From the NCBI GenBank assembly GCA_001796285.1, contig MGMD01000008.1:1-64000 (forward strand): 64,000 nt of DNA, read 5' to 3'. This stretch comes from Chlamydiae bacterium RIFCSPLOWO2_12_FULL_45_20. GTDB lineage: Bacteria; Chlamydiota; Chlamydiia; Chlamydiales; SM23-39. Positions 26,590 to 35,260 of this stretch are shown piece by piece. Positions within the stretch are counted from its first letter, which is position 1. The number at the start of each line of letters is the position of its first letter. The notes below the pieces were generated by a model. It was not told the origin of the DNA and made no database searches. It worked only from the letters and a program-made list of their open reading frames with translations. Both the position numbers and the translations under genes were made by a program.

Positions 26590-27126
26590 TTAAAACTCTA
26601 CTTTATTAGACTTTTTTAGAATATCAGCCTCCGCGCGATGATACCCGCTGGAATAGCCCACGCTGTAACCTTCCTCGTAACCAGAAGGATACCCCTGGTG
26701 ATAGCCACTATGATACCCCTCGTCATAAATCGCCTGGATAAGATCCATCGGCTGCATTCGACTTGCAAAAAAAGTCTTTCCCGATCGTAAATTGAGCATC
26801 AAAAAAGAATGTTGTTTCAATTGTTCTCCGTTCGACGCATACGTCTCATCCACCCTTAAATTACCAGCCTTATGGTAAATTTCGTACTCATCACCAAAAG
26901 ACCACTCTGTCACTTTGCATGCATAATCTTCGGGAACAAACAGTTCATTACCAGCCAACCACTCCAAAGGCGTTCTCCACCTCTTTTCTAAGGAAGCAAC
27001 ACTCCAAAACGTCCCGTCTGAAAAAACCAAATATCCCTTAGTGTCCTCGGGCGTTACTTTGGCAACCAGCGGAGCCGAATGAACCTCAATGAACGCGGCA
27101 ACCAACACTAACAGTGTATACTTCAT
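26590..27126 (-). CDS. Secreted protein with tandem GYxx repeats
   Basis: A 178-residue exported protein with a signal peptide (MKYTLLVLVAAFIEVHSAPL, cleavage near HSA). The middle (~25-120) has no known motif. Near the C-terminus are seven consecutive four-residue units starting Gly-Tyr (GYHSGYHQGYPSGYEEGYSV, then GYSSGYHR), followed by a charged tail. Such aromatic-glycine repeats are found in some surface and adhesive proteins. The ATG has GGGAG upstream. It is 15 bases upstream of the unknown gene at 26574 and may be in one transcript with it. Confidence 0.65.
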   Translation of the reverse strand: MKYTLLVLVAAFIEVHSAPLVAKVTPEDTKGYLVFSDGTFWSVASLEKRWRTPLEWLAGNELFVPEDYACKVTEWSFGDEYEIYHKAGNLRVDETYASNGEQLKQHSFLMLNLRSGKTFFASRMQPMDLIQAIYDEGYHSGYHQGYPSGYEEGYSVGYSSGYHRAEADILKKSNKVEF

Positions 27127-27225
27127 ACAAAGGCTCCCACTTAAAATTTAGAGAAATTCTTATAACCCTATTGAGATTTTTTAGTCAATTTTTTATACTG
27201 CTGCTGAAAACTGAATGAGTGCAAA

Positions 27226-28632
27226 ATGAAGAGATGGATTGTCCTGTTTTTCAACCTTAGTCTTTTGATAAGCTCTCCGATACATGCTGAGTCCATGGGA
27301 GCAGCGAAGGGAGCTGCTCTCTTGCAACAAATTTCTGAAGCCTTTACCGAGCTTGCAGAACAGGCAAAGCCTGCCACAGTATCGATTCAGTCAAATCTTG
27401 AGACAACTTCCAACCCCATGTTTGAGGATGAGTTTTTCCGCCGCTTCTTCGGCCAACCTTTTCCTCAGCAACCTCAGCAACAGATTTCTGGCGGTTCTGG
27501 TTTCCTCATCCGTTCAGATGGGTATATCGTGACCAACTATCATGTTATTAAAGATGCAACGCTCATTACCGTTACTTTAAATGATGGAAAAGAGTTTGAA
27601 GCCACAGTCAAAGGCACGGATGCTAGAACGGACCTTGCTCTCATCAAAATCGAAGGGACAGATTTCCCCTTTTTGACCTTCGGCGACTCTGATCACCTCA
27701 AAGTGGGAGAGTGGGTGGTCGCTGCCGGAAACCCGTTTGGCCTAGAGGGAACCATTACGCAAGGGATCGTGAGCGCAAAGGGTCGTCAAGACCTAGGGAT
27801 TGCTGCCTACGAGGATTTCATTCAAACGGACGCGGTCATTAATCCGGGCAATTCTGGAGGTCCCCTACTCAACGTGCGAGGCGAGGTGATTGGCGTGAAC
27901 ACAGCCATTTTGAGTAAAAGCGGAGGTTTTATGGGCGTAGGCCTTGCGATTCCCAGCCGAATGGTCGAGCCGATCATCGAACAGATGATCCAGGGGGGCA
28001 CAGTGAAACGAGCCTACCTAGGAATTGTGTTACAGCCCGTCGATAAGGAGCTCGGTAATGCCCTCGGTCTTGACAAGCCAGAGGGGATATTGATTTCCGA
28101 TATTGTCAAAGAGTCCCCCGCCGATACTGCAGGGCTCCAACAGGGTGATATCATCATTGAATATGACGGGAAGCCAGTGAAAAATGTAAATAAATTTCGA
28201 AATGACGTTGCCATGATGAGTCCCGGAACTACCATCCACCTAAAAATTCTTCGTAACCATAAGGTCAAAAAAATCGAGGTTATTCTCGGCTGTCAAAACG
28301 ATGGTGAGGCTGTCTCAGCGGGGCTCATGCACAAATTAGGCATCGAATTAGAACCTCTCACCCCAGAGATCGCCACAAAGCTAGGGTATGCAAGCGATGT
28401 CTCTGGAGTGGTGATTTCGAACGTCAAACCCGGGTCTCCCGCAGCCCAAGCAGGACTTAGGCCAACGTTTCTCATTACGGGAATTGCTGTAGATTGGAAT
28501 AACCAAAAGCCTATCAAAAACATCTCTGAACTCAATAGCTCGCTGCAGGAATTAGGAGATCGAAAGTATGTCATTTTGATTGTGCGACACCAAAACTTCC
28601 AACGCTACTACACCATTAAAATCAGCTCATAG
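27226..28632 (+). CDS. htrA: Periplasmic serine protease/chaperone HtrA (DegP family)
   Basis: A 468-residue exported protease. A signal peptide (to ~residue 21) is followed by a trypsin-like domain with catalytic His106 (TNYHVI), Asp136 (TDLALI) and Ser210 (GNSGGPL), then two PDZ domains (~260-350 and ~365-465). The arrangement and length match chlamydial HtrA, which degrades or refolds misfolded envelope proteins and is needed for virulence. The insertion after residue 65 (FFGQPFPQQPQQQ) is the Gln-rich LA loop seen in DegP. It is a monocistronic gene; two hairpins lie downstream. Confidence 0.95.
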   Translation: MKRWIVLFFNLSLLISSPIHAESMGAAKGAALLQQISEAFTELAEQAKPATVSIQSNLETTSNPMFEDEFFRRFFGQPFPQQPQQQISGGSGFLIRSDGYIVTNYHVIKDATLITVTLNDGKEFEATVKGTDARTDLALIKIEGTDFPFLTFGDSDHLKVGEWVVAAGNPFGLEGTITQGIVSAKGRQDLGIAAYEDFIQTDAVINPGNSGGPLLNVRGEVIGVNTAILSKSGGFMGVGLAIPSRMVEPIIEQMIQGGTVKRAYLGIVLQPVDKELGNALGLDKPEGILISDIVKESPADTAGLQQGDIIIEYDGKPVKNVNKFRNDVAMMSPGTTIHLKILRNHKVKKIEVILGCQNDGEAVSAGLMHKLGIELEPLTPEIATKLGYASDVSGVVISNVKPGSPAAQAGLRPTFLITGIAVDWNNQKPIKNISELNSSLQELGDRKYVILIVRHQNFQRYYTIKISS

Positions 28633-28666
28633 CTCGACTTTGTACATTTTTTGGACGAAGTCGAGC
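28632..28666 (+). terminator. Hairpin directly after htrA
   Basis: GCTCGACTT (28632-28640) pairs perfectly with AAGTCGAGC (28658-28666), loop 17 bases, starting at the last base of the htrA stop. No T-run follows, so termination strength is uncertain. Confidence 0.5.
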
Positions 28667-28770
28667 ATAATCGAACCTCAGATTGACCTATCTGCGTCGT
28701 CGGCTTGAAGTACAATTGAAGGGGGATCTGCAAATATTAACCTTCGTGATGCGTTTCACGCCAGCTAAAC

Positions 28771-28790
28771 GACGAAATTTTTCGTCTTTC
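28771..28790 (+). terminator. Second hairpin downstream of htrA
   Basis: GACGAAATTTTTCGTC at 28771-28786 folds into a short stem followed by TTTC. It could complete termination of htrA. It lies just before the dispersed repeat at 28801. Confidence 0.4.
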
Positions 28791-28800
28791 ACATTATTAA

Positions 28801-28820
28801 CTCACCTTACGCACCAGGGG
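28801..28820 (+). repeat. Short dispersed repeat, copy 2
   Basis: CTCACCTTACGCACCAGGGG, same orientation and core as 10246-10267 and 53968-53985, again in a convergent gap (htrA against the ABM gene). Confidence 0.6.
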
Positions 28821-28899
28821 CTTTTCACTAAAAAGATTTGATAGATGAGTCTAAACTCTATGAGTGTGACATGAATGGAGCCTTCTTCCTAAAAAGGGA

Positions 28900-29199
28900 C
28901 TAGATCTCTAGCTGATACCATTCTGTTACTTTTACTTGATCATAGAGAATCTGATCGTATTCTTTCACAAATTTCTCTACATACTCCGATGTTTCATGAT
29001 TTCTCAAATCGTCTAGTTTTCTCCAACACATCAAGATGAGGAACTCATCATTTTTATCGATAGGCTCCAATAGATTATATTGCAAACACCCAGGAGACTT
29101 TCTACTTGTAGGAACTAGTTTAGTTAGGGCTCTCTTTAATTCATCCTTTTTGCCTGGAACTGCCTTAATGGTCTCGACAACAAAAATTTCCTTACTCAT
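28900..29199 (-). CDS. Antibiotic-biosynthesis-monooxygenase (ABM) domain protein
   Basis: A 99-residue ferredoxin-like-fold protein of the ABM/YgiN type. The pattern VETIKAVPGKKDELKRALTK, then SPGCLQYNLLEP and FLILMCWRKLDDLRNHETSEY, is diagnostic for the domain. Family members include quinol monooxygenases and heme-degrading enzymes; no heme or substrate residue can be assigned here. The ATG at 29199 has AAGGA upstream. It is divergent from the NUDIX cassette and may belong to the same transferred block. Confidence 0.8.
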   Translation of the reverse strand: MSKEIFVVETIKAVPGKKDELKRALTKLVPTSRKSPGCLQYNLLEPIDKNDEFLILMCWRKLDDLRNHETSEYVEKFVKEYDQILYDQVKVTEWYQLEI

Positions 29200-29365
29200 T
29201 AGCAATCCTTGAGATTGAGCTTTCTAAATTTTTCTATAGATTCTATCAAGTTTTCAGATTTTGGGCTGACGCAAAAGAATCTTTAGTTCAAAATATTGGG
29301 GTGCTTCATTGATAAAATGAGTCGATGTTTCTGGATAGAAGGAGCATTTGCCAAAAAGGAAGAAA

Positions 29366-30226
29366 ATGGAACAGATATGTCGATTTGGTGCTTATGGCAT
29401 TCTGCTAAAAGAATCAAAAATTCTTCTTACATTGAAAAGATCGGGTCCCTATGAAGGGCTTTCAGATTTACCTGGAGGAGGGATTGAATATGGAGAAACC
29501 CCTGAACATACTCTCAAACGTGAACTTCTTGAAGAAGTGGGTACAGCAGTTGAACGGTTTGAGTTTTTGTATCATGCTACTGCTACAGGTGAGTATGAAA
29601 AACAGAATACGCCATATAAATTTCATCACATAGGGATTATTTATAACATCTTGGATTGGAAGACGATTCCCGAAGTTTCTCCAGAAGAAGAGAGTCAATG
29701 GGTCGTTTTAAATAGTGTCATTTTTAACGAGCTCACGCCTTTTGCAAGAGAGGCTGTTTCCTATCTTTTCAAGAACCAAAGTTGGCGACCACCCAATACA
29801 ATTCGAGGAAAGGTCATTGGTATTGCAAAGCAGAATAACCACATTTTGGTTTGCGAAGTACTAAATGATGAAGGGATATTAAAAGGGTGGGTTCCTCTTG
29901 GAGGCGGTATAGAATTTGGCGAAACAGCTCAGCATGCTTTGAAAAGGGAAATTCAAGAGGAGATAGGATCAACCATTCAGGTGATTGGGCATCCTTCAGT
30001 ATTCGAGAATATTTTTGATCATCATGGAACTAAAGGACACGAAATTATATTTGCTTTTCCAATTACTCTTGATCGGAAAGAAATTTATTCTAGGAGACGT
30101 TTTCAGATCTCTGAGCATAGAGGGAGCACTCATTGGGTGGAATGGGTCCCCATCGAACGGTTCCAAAGACAAGAGGCACTTTTGTTTCCAAACGGGATTT
30201 TAGAGCGATTACAAGACTTTGGGTAG
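29366..30226 (+). CDS. Tandem two-domain NUDIX hydrolase
   Basis: A 286-residue protein with two complete NUDIX domains. The first box (GGIEYGETPEHTLKRELLEE, then VG) is at about residues 39-60, and the second (GGIEFGETAQHALKREIQEE, then IG) is near 185-206. Both keep the Gx5Ex7REUxEExGU metal-binding residues, so both should hydrolyse nucleoside-diphosphate-linked substrates. The ATG at 29366 is preceded by AAGGA; an in-frame TTG at 29348 is rejected. The stop abuts the transketolase start with no gap, so translation is coupled. Duplicated NUDIX proteins are uncommon; the substrate (sugar nucleotide, ADP-ribose or oxidised nucleotide) is unknown. Confidence 0.88.
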   Translation: MEQICRFGAYGILLKESKILLTLKRSGPYEGLSDLPGGGIEYGETPEHTLKRELLEEVGTAVERFEFLYHATATGEYEKQNTPYKFHHIGIIYNILDWKTIPEVSPEEESQWVVLNSVIFNELTPFAREAVSYLFKNQSWRPPNTIRGKVIGIAKQNNHILVCEVLNDEGILKGWVPLGGGIEFGETAQHALKREIQEEIGSTIQVIGHPSVFENIFDHHGTKGHEIIFAFPITLDRKEIYSRRRFQISEHRGSTHWVEWVPIERFQRQEALLFPNGILERLQDFG

Positions 30227-32089
30227 ATGTTTATGTTACAAAAAATAGCCAATACTATTAGGCATCTTACGATGGATGCAGTGGAGCTTGCAGGCTCTGG
30301 CCATCCAGGAATGCCAATGGGTTGTGCAGAACTTGGCGCTTATCTATTTGGTGAATTTCTAAGATTTGATCCCGCTTATCCAAAATGGCCTCATCGAGAT
30401 CGTTTAATCCTTTCAGTGGGACATGGATCTCTTTGGCTTTATAGCTGTTTACATCTGGCTGGATTCTCGCTCACCTTGGATGATTTGAAAAACTTTAGAC
30501 AAATCGATTCCAAAACACCAAGCCATCCTGATTTAACTAGGACTGAAGGAGTAGAGGCAACGACAGGTGTAGATGGCCAAGGAGTTGGGTATGCAGTCGG
30601 ACAGGCCTTAGGATTAAAGCATTTAAGAATTGATTCTAAAGTTGTAGTTGTAGCGGGCGATGGAGATTTGATGGAAGGAGTTGCAATGGAATCTAGCTCT
30701 TTAGCTGGTCACCTTTGCCTCAATAATCTGATTCTCATTTTTGACAGCAATTCCACGACTTTGGATGGGTATGTTAATGAAAGCTTTTCTGAAAATCTTT
30801 CTTTGCGGTTTCAGTCGCAAGGATGGGATGTGCTTAGCATAGATGGCCATAATCTAGATCAAATTAGAGCAGCTTTAGCCCCCCTTCGTACACATCAAGA
30901 AAAACCCACTTTAGTTATTGCTCAGACTCGAATTGGGCGTGGAGCACCTAATGCCCAAGGCACGCCTGCCGCTCATGGCCGACCTCTTGGAAAAGAAGAG
31001 GTTGCTCTAGCCAAGAAAGAACTAGGACTCCCAGATGTTTCCTTTCATGTAGATCAAGAAATCTACCATTTCTTTAAGAAAAGAAGCTCTGCTGGCATCT
31101 CTCCTTCAGTGTTTTCAGTTCCTTCTCATTTGGAATCAGTCCTGCAAAATATTCCAATATCCTCTCCTATAGCAGGACGGTGGGTCTCTCATAAGGTCCT
31201 CCAAGTCTTGGCAGATCACCTTCCTCAACTGGTAGGGGGCTCTGCTGATTTGTCATCCTCGGATGGTACCTATTTAGAAAAATATGGACCGATTCAAGCG
31301 GGGCGATTTAAAGGGCGCAATATCAAATATGGAGTTCGAGAGTTTGGAATGGCCTGCATTGCTGCTGGAATGGCCCAAACAGGGTTTGTCATCCCATTCA
31401 TAGGGACATTCCTAGGATTTGTGGACTATATGCGCAGTGCCATCCGAATGACCAGCTTGATGCGGCTGAAAGTGATTTATCAGCTGACACACGATTCAAT
31501 CTTCATTGGCCCTGATGGCCCTACTCATCAACCTATCGAGCAGCTCGCCTCTCTCCGCACTATTCCAGGTCTCTTAGTATTGCGTCCAGCCGATGCAAAT
31601 GAGGTAAAAATGTCCTGGCTTGCTGCTCTTTTATATGAAGGCCCTACGGCGATCATTCTTTCTCGACAGCCATTACAAGAACTTCCTGCTAAATCTTATG
31701 AAGAAGGGGTTAGACGAGGTGCCTACATCGTACGCCAAGAAACGACTAAAGAAGTAACCTATTTGCTTATTGCCACAGGGTCAGAAGTACATCTCGCCCT
31801 TGAAGTTGCCGAAGAATTGGGTCCGTCTGCTCGAGTTGTTTCCATGCCTTCCTGGGAGCTATTTGAGAAGCAATCTACTGCATATAAACAAGCGCTTTTG
31901 CAGGGAAAAATAAAGATTAGCATTGAGGCTGGAGTAGATCAGGGGTGGCATAAATATATTGGAGTTGGTGGGATTGCAATTTCTCTTACTTGGTTTGGAG
32001 AATCAGCTTCAGCATCAGATCTAGCAAAGCGATTTGGCTTCACGAAAGAATCGATCGTACATAAAATTAGAACAACTTCTTGTGAGTAA
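30227..32089 (+). CDS. tkt: Transketolase
   Basis: A 620-residue thiamine-diphosphate enzyme that transfers two-carbon units in the pentose phosphate pathway. Visible marks are SGHPGMPMG at the N-terminus, the TPP-binding GDGDLMEGV, the pyrimidine-domain AGMAQTGFVIPFIGTFLGF and the C-terminal domain with ATGSEVHLALE. It is slightly shorter than common TktA (~663). It sits inside a NUDIX-transketolase-NUDIX/GNAT cluster with no gap upstream and three bases downstream. This is not the usual chlamydial context, so it may be a second or replacement copy acquired with the cluster; no other copy is in the window. Confidence 0.93.
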   Translation: MFMLQKIANTIRHLTMDAVELAGSGHPGMPMGCAELGAYLFGEFLRFDPAYPKWPHRDRLILSVGHGSLWLYSCLHLAGFSLTLDDLKNFRQIDSKTPSHPDLTRTEGVEATTGVDGQGVGYAVGQALGLKHLRIDSKVVVVAGDGDLMEGVAMESSSLAGHLCLNNLILIFDSNSTTLDGYVNESFSENLSLRFQSQGWDVLSIDGHNLDQIRAALAPLRTHQEKPTLVIAQTRIGRGAPNAQGTPAAHGRPLGKEEVALAKKELGLPDVSFHVDQEIYHFFKKRSSAGISPSVFSVPSHLESVLQNIPISSPIAGRWVSHKVLQVLADHLPQLVGGSADLSSSDGTYLEKYGPIQAGRFKGRNIKYGVREFGMACIAAGMAQTGFVIPFIGTFLGFVDYMRSAIRMTSLMRLKVIYQLTHDSIFIGPDGPTHQPIEQLASLRTIPGLLVLRPADANEVKMSWLAALLYEGPTAIILSRQPLQELPAKSYEEGVRRGAYIVRQETTKEVTYLLIATGSEVHLALEVAEELGPSARVVSMPSWELFEKQSTAYKQALLQGKIKISIEAGVDQGWHKYIGVGGIAISLTWFGESASASDLAKRFGFTKESIVHKIRTTSCE

Positions 32090-32092
32090 TAG

Positions 32093-33058
32093 ATGATGCA
32101 AGTAGAAGTCAGTGATCAAAAGCCAATGAATTTTCAACCCAAGATGGAAGCATCTGCTTGTTATCTAGAGGTAGATCAGCATCTTCTTCTCATTCAGCAA
32201 GGGAAAGGTAAGACTGACGAAGGTAAGTGGGGTGCACCTGCAGGAAAATTAGAAAAGGAAGAAACTCCTGAAATGGCGGCAAAAAGAGAGCTATTTGAAG
32301 AGACGGGGATTCAACCTCGATCCATTGCTCAATTTGTCTATTTAGGAACCCTTTACATTCGTAAACCAGGTCTTGATTACATTTATTACATGTTCAAGAT
32401 TCATCTAGATCAAAAGCCCCCTATTCAGCTGTCTGTAGAACATAGCAACTACCGATGGGCAAATGACGAAGATTTAAAGGCTCTTCCTTTAAGACCTGGG
32501 GTTAAAGAAGCTTTACACTACTATAGGAATGGTTCCCGACTTTGGCCAAAGAACAAACGTATAGTGTCGAAAATCGATTTTCGTTTTGCTCCTGCGCAGC
32601 CAACCCACAGATCTTTAATTCATCAATGGCTAGATCAAAAATATATCAAGGAATGGATTCATGGAGTGGGATTACAAAATACGCTAAATGGTCTGGAAAA
32701 ATTCTTTCGAGGAGAATCCGATACAACCTATTGGATTGTCTATGATGAGGATATTCCTTTTGCGTTTTTGATTACTTCTCCTGAAGGCAATGATGCCATT
32801 ACTTTAGATTTGTTTATCTGCAATCTCAATTACTTAGGAAAAGGCTTATCTGCGCCTATGATTCAAGAGTTCTTGACTACCCATTTTTCCCATGTAAAGA
32901 GAGTGCTGATAGATCCTGAAGCAACAAATACACGCGCAGTTCAGGCCTATCAAAAAATGGGATTTAAGATTACTGGAGAGTTCATTGCAAGCTGGCATCC
33001 TGTGCCTCACTATCAAATGGAACTCCGAATGAAAGACCTCTTGGATAAAAAGAAATGA
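32093..33058 (+). CDS. NUDIX hydrolase - GNAT acetyltransferase fusion
   Basis: A 321-residue two-domain protein. Residues ~15-145 are a NUDIX domain with box GKLEKEETPEMAAKRELFEE, then TG. Residues ~160-315 are a GNAT acetyltransferase with the acetyl-CoA region YLGKGLSAPMIQEFL and the C-terminal NTRAVQAYQKMGF. The GNAT half resembles the AAC(6')/RimJ-like branch (substrate-pocket WI and DLFI strands), but the acceptor is unknown. It lies three bases after tkt and is the last gene of the cassette before the transposase remnant. The fusion suggests that hydrolysis and acetylation act on one metabolite. Confidence 0.85.
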   Translation: MMQVEVSDQKPMNFQPKMEASACYLEVDQHLLLIQQGKGKTDEGKWGAPAGKLEKEETPEMAAKRELFEETGIQPRSIAQFVYLGTLYIRKPGLDYIYYMFKIHLDQKPPIQLSVEHSNYRWANDEDLKALPLRPGVKEALHYYRNGSRLWPKNKRIVSKIDFRFAPAQPTHRSLIHQWLDQKYIKEWIHGVGLQNTLNGLEKFFRGESDTTYWIVYDEDIPFAFLITSPEGNDAITLDLFICNLNYLGKGLSAPMIQEFLTTHFSHVKRVLIDPEATNTRAVQAYQKMGFKITGEFIASWHPVPHYQMELRMKDLLDKKK

Positions 33059-33116
33059 GTTTTTCCTTTAAACCAAGAGATTTAAAAAGGGTGTATAGTC
33101 AAACAGTTGGAACAAG

Positions 33117-33452
33117 TTAGGCCGCCAATTCTATTGTGTCGCTCCCTATAAAATTCCCATACAGTCTTTGTTTTTCCTGAGCGATGTGGTACCGCCAATA
33201 ATCGCTAGTCATTCCATTGATTTGGATCGATCTCATTCTCAATACCGCCTCTGCCCCAGCTATTGCCCAACGCATCCCGCACTGTTCCATCCGATCTTTC
33301 ACCAAATTTTTGCATGCCCCCTCTATTACGCCAGATCCAATGGGATATCCCCTCTTGAGATATATGTCATAACGCATGTGGGTTTTCCCATTCTCTAAAT
33401 ACGTCATTACTTTGCGCAGTTGTTCTTTCTTTTCTCCAGAAAGGATCAGAAG
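33117..33452 (-). pseudogene. C-terminal fragment of an ISKra4-family transposase
   Basis: The frame reads LRKVMTYLENGKTHMRYDIY, then RGYPIGSGVIEGACKNLVKD and GMRWAIAGAEAVLRMR, which is the conserved C-terminal region of ISKra4-type transposases. Upstream the frame ends at TGA/TAG near 33453-33458, so the catalytic N-terminal two thirds are missing. The remnant marks the right border of the NUDIX/transketolase block and indicates past insertion or recombination. It should be inactive. Confidence 0.85.
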
Positions 33453-33529
33453 CTATCAATAAAATTTTAAGCGACTATAGCATTAAACATCAAATCCTCC
33501 AAGCAGAACCTGCGGTTTTTCAAGTCTTC

Positions 33530-34990
33530 TTAGGCTTGGATGAAATAGCCATGGCCATTGACCTTATCTAGCTTGAAAAGGTGCCCTTTGGCTACTAGGG
33601 CATTGATAATGCGTCGGAGCCATATTTGATTTTCTTCTTCTTCAGTAACGAAAACTTTATCTTCAGGTAAGCCAAGTCGGTGATAGTCTTGTAATCTTCT
33701 GCTGTGATGGGTGTTCAATAAAATATACCGTTTTCCTTTTATTGATGCATTTTCAGAAGTTTTGTTTATAGCATCATTAATCTGAGCAATCACATCAATA
33801 ACCGCGTCCCTCAAGGTGATGGGTTGATGTCTATATTCGCTGGCTTCTCCATCTGAAGCATTGCTACGAACTTCTGGAATCCGAAGGTCTCCTTGTTCAT
33901 CTAGGTTTAAGCCAAGGGTAGATAAGTCATCAACTTGGATGGGTTTGCGTGCATTTTCCAAAATCCCATTTCTTACATAAAACCGCTGTAATTGTTCATA
34001 GTTTTGCACTTCATCGATTCTTCTTGCTTTGACCTGTGCTGGGGTGACATATTGATTAACAATACCATGACGACCCGCTTCAGCCAGTGCAATGTCAATT
34101 TGTTCTTCAGAAGACAAACAACGGATTAATCCACGACGTCCCAATCCTCCACCGAAAATTCCTATTTCTGGGCTATCCATTTCTTCAAGATCAACAAGCG
34201 CGACCCGTCTAGAACCTTGGAAAACAGGTGCGTCATCAATTATAGGCATATTCCGCCATTCAACATCGCTAAATCCAGTTTTTGCTATGAAGGTAGCTAA
34301 TTGTCTTGTCGTTTCATTTAACCCTGAAAGTTCTGAATATAACCGTTCCTGTGCACTTTCATGCTGTTGGACATCAAAGCATTCTTCGGCAATCAAGGTC
34401 CTTCCATCCACATGAAATTTCTTAGCATGAGGGATAATGAGAAGGCCAAGCTGATGGGCAAGGCAGACTTCTTTAGCTTTTACCATATTTTCAACACGTC
34501 CGTCAGCATCGCCAACCGATTTGAAAATAAGATTAGGAACTGATCTAAGGCTGAAGACACTTTTACTGGTATATCTTACGATTTCTTGGTCATCTTGATT
34601 TTGTCGATCTCGAATCTTGGGCATGAGTACTTGAATTTTTTCGATGGTGTCTTGAGATATGTCTATTCCTTCTTCTAACTTTTGTTTGACATCAACGATA
34701 TGGAAGCTATGAATAGATCGTAAGATAGCTTTAGCGATCAGCATAACGACTGGGAGGGCTACAGTGAGATAAGAAATGACCTTTAAAGCAGTGATTACAA
34801 ATGCAGGTGAATCTTTGGCAAGGACAGCTCCTTCAATACCTTGTTGGGCATGTCCTGGAATGACGTAGGCCTTTTTACCACCGAGGTAGAAATAACTATC
34901 GACTGTTTCGAACATTGATTGCGTACATGATTTGGGTTGATCCCCAAAGCTGACTGCAGTGAAAAAACCTACTTTTGCCATTTTCCCCAT
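33530..34990 (-). CDS. Kinase-like membrane-anchored unknown protein
   Basis: A 486-residue protein. Residues ~62-95 are a two-lobed hydrophobic segment (ITALKVISYLTVALPVVMLI) likely to be a membrane hairpin. Residues ~145-290 recall a protein or aminoglycoside-type kinase fold: NLIFK with Lys157, KAKEVC with Glu174, SDVEWRN where Asp242 and Asn247 have the HxDxxxxN spacing, and VALVDLEEM with Asp267 as the DFG-like Asp. The glycine loop is absent and His of HRD is replaced, so it is either a divergent kinase or a pseudokinase. The C-terminus (~430-486) looks like a winged helix. It sits between an IS scar and a PARG-like gene; an effector role is inferred. Confidence 0.6.
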   Translation of the reverse strand: MGKMAKVGFFTAVSFGDQPKSCTQSMFETVDSYFYLGGKKAYVIPGHAQQGIEGAVLAKDSPAFVITALKVISYLTVALPVVMLIAKAILRSIHSFHIVDVKQKLEEGIDISQDTIEKIQVLMPKIRDRQNQDDQEIVRYTSKSVFSLRSVPNLIFKSVGDADGRVENMVKAKEVCLAHQLGLLIIPHAKKFHVDGRTLIAEECFDVQQHESAQERLYSELSGLNETTRQLATFIAKTGFSDVEWRNMPIIDDAPVFQGSRRVALVDLEEMDSPEIGIFGGGLGRRGLIRCLSSEEQIDIALAEAGRHGIVNQYVTPAQVKARRIDEVQNYEQLQRFYVRNGILENARKPIQVDDLSTLGLNLDEQGDLRIPEVRSNASDGEASEYRHQPITLRDAVIDVIAQINDAINKTSENASIKGKRYILLNTHHSRRLQDYHRLGLPEDKVFVTEEEENQIWLRRIINALVAKGHLFKLDKVNGHGYFIQA

Positions 34991-35260
34991 CCATTGAATT
35001 AATGGACCTACGTTATAACGAATAAAGGCAAAAAAATCTATTGAAAGTCGCTGTTAGATAAGTAGTTGTTTAAAACGCTGAAATGCCAGGGAACCATTAG
35101 CTCATGCCTTGGCGGGATCGTTTGCCCTGTGGCTGATCTGGCATTGCGCATACAAAAAACACGGGACAAAGCTTCTGAGTCTTTGGATGGTTTCAAAGAG
35201 GGGAAGAAGGGCAAAAGGTATTGATGGACTGGTTTGATCATTAGTCTTGCGTAACCTGTG

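Noticed and set aside
33450-33571. Plus-strand fragment reading SEAINKILSDYSIKHQILQA and ending at a TAG
   Set aside because: It faintly recalls the C-terminus of cation-efflux proteins, but it is only about 40 residues, has no start and overlaps the end of the kinase-like gene; too weak to annotate.
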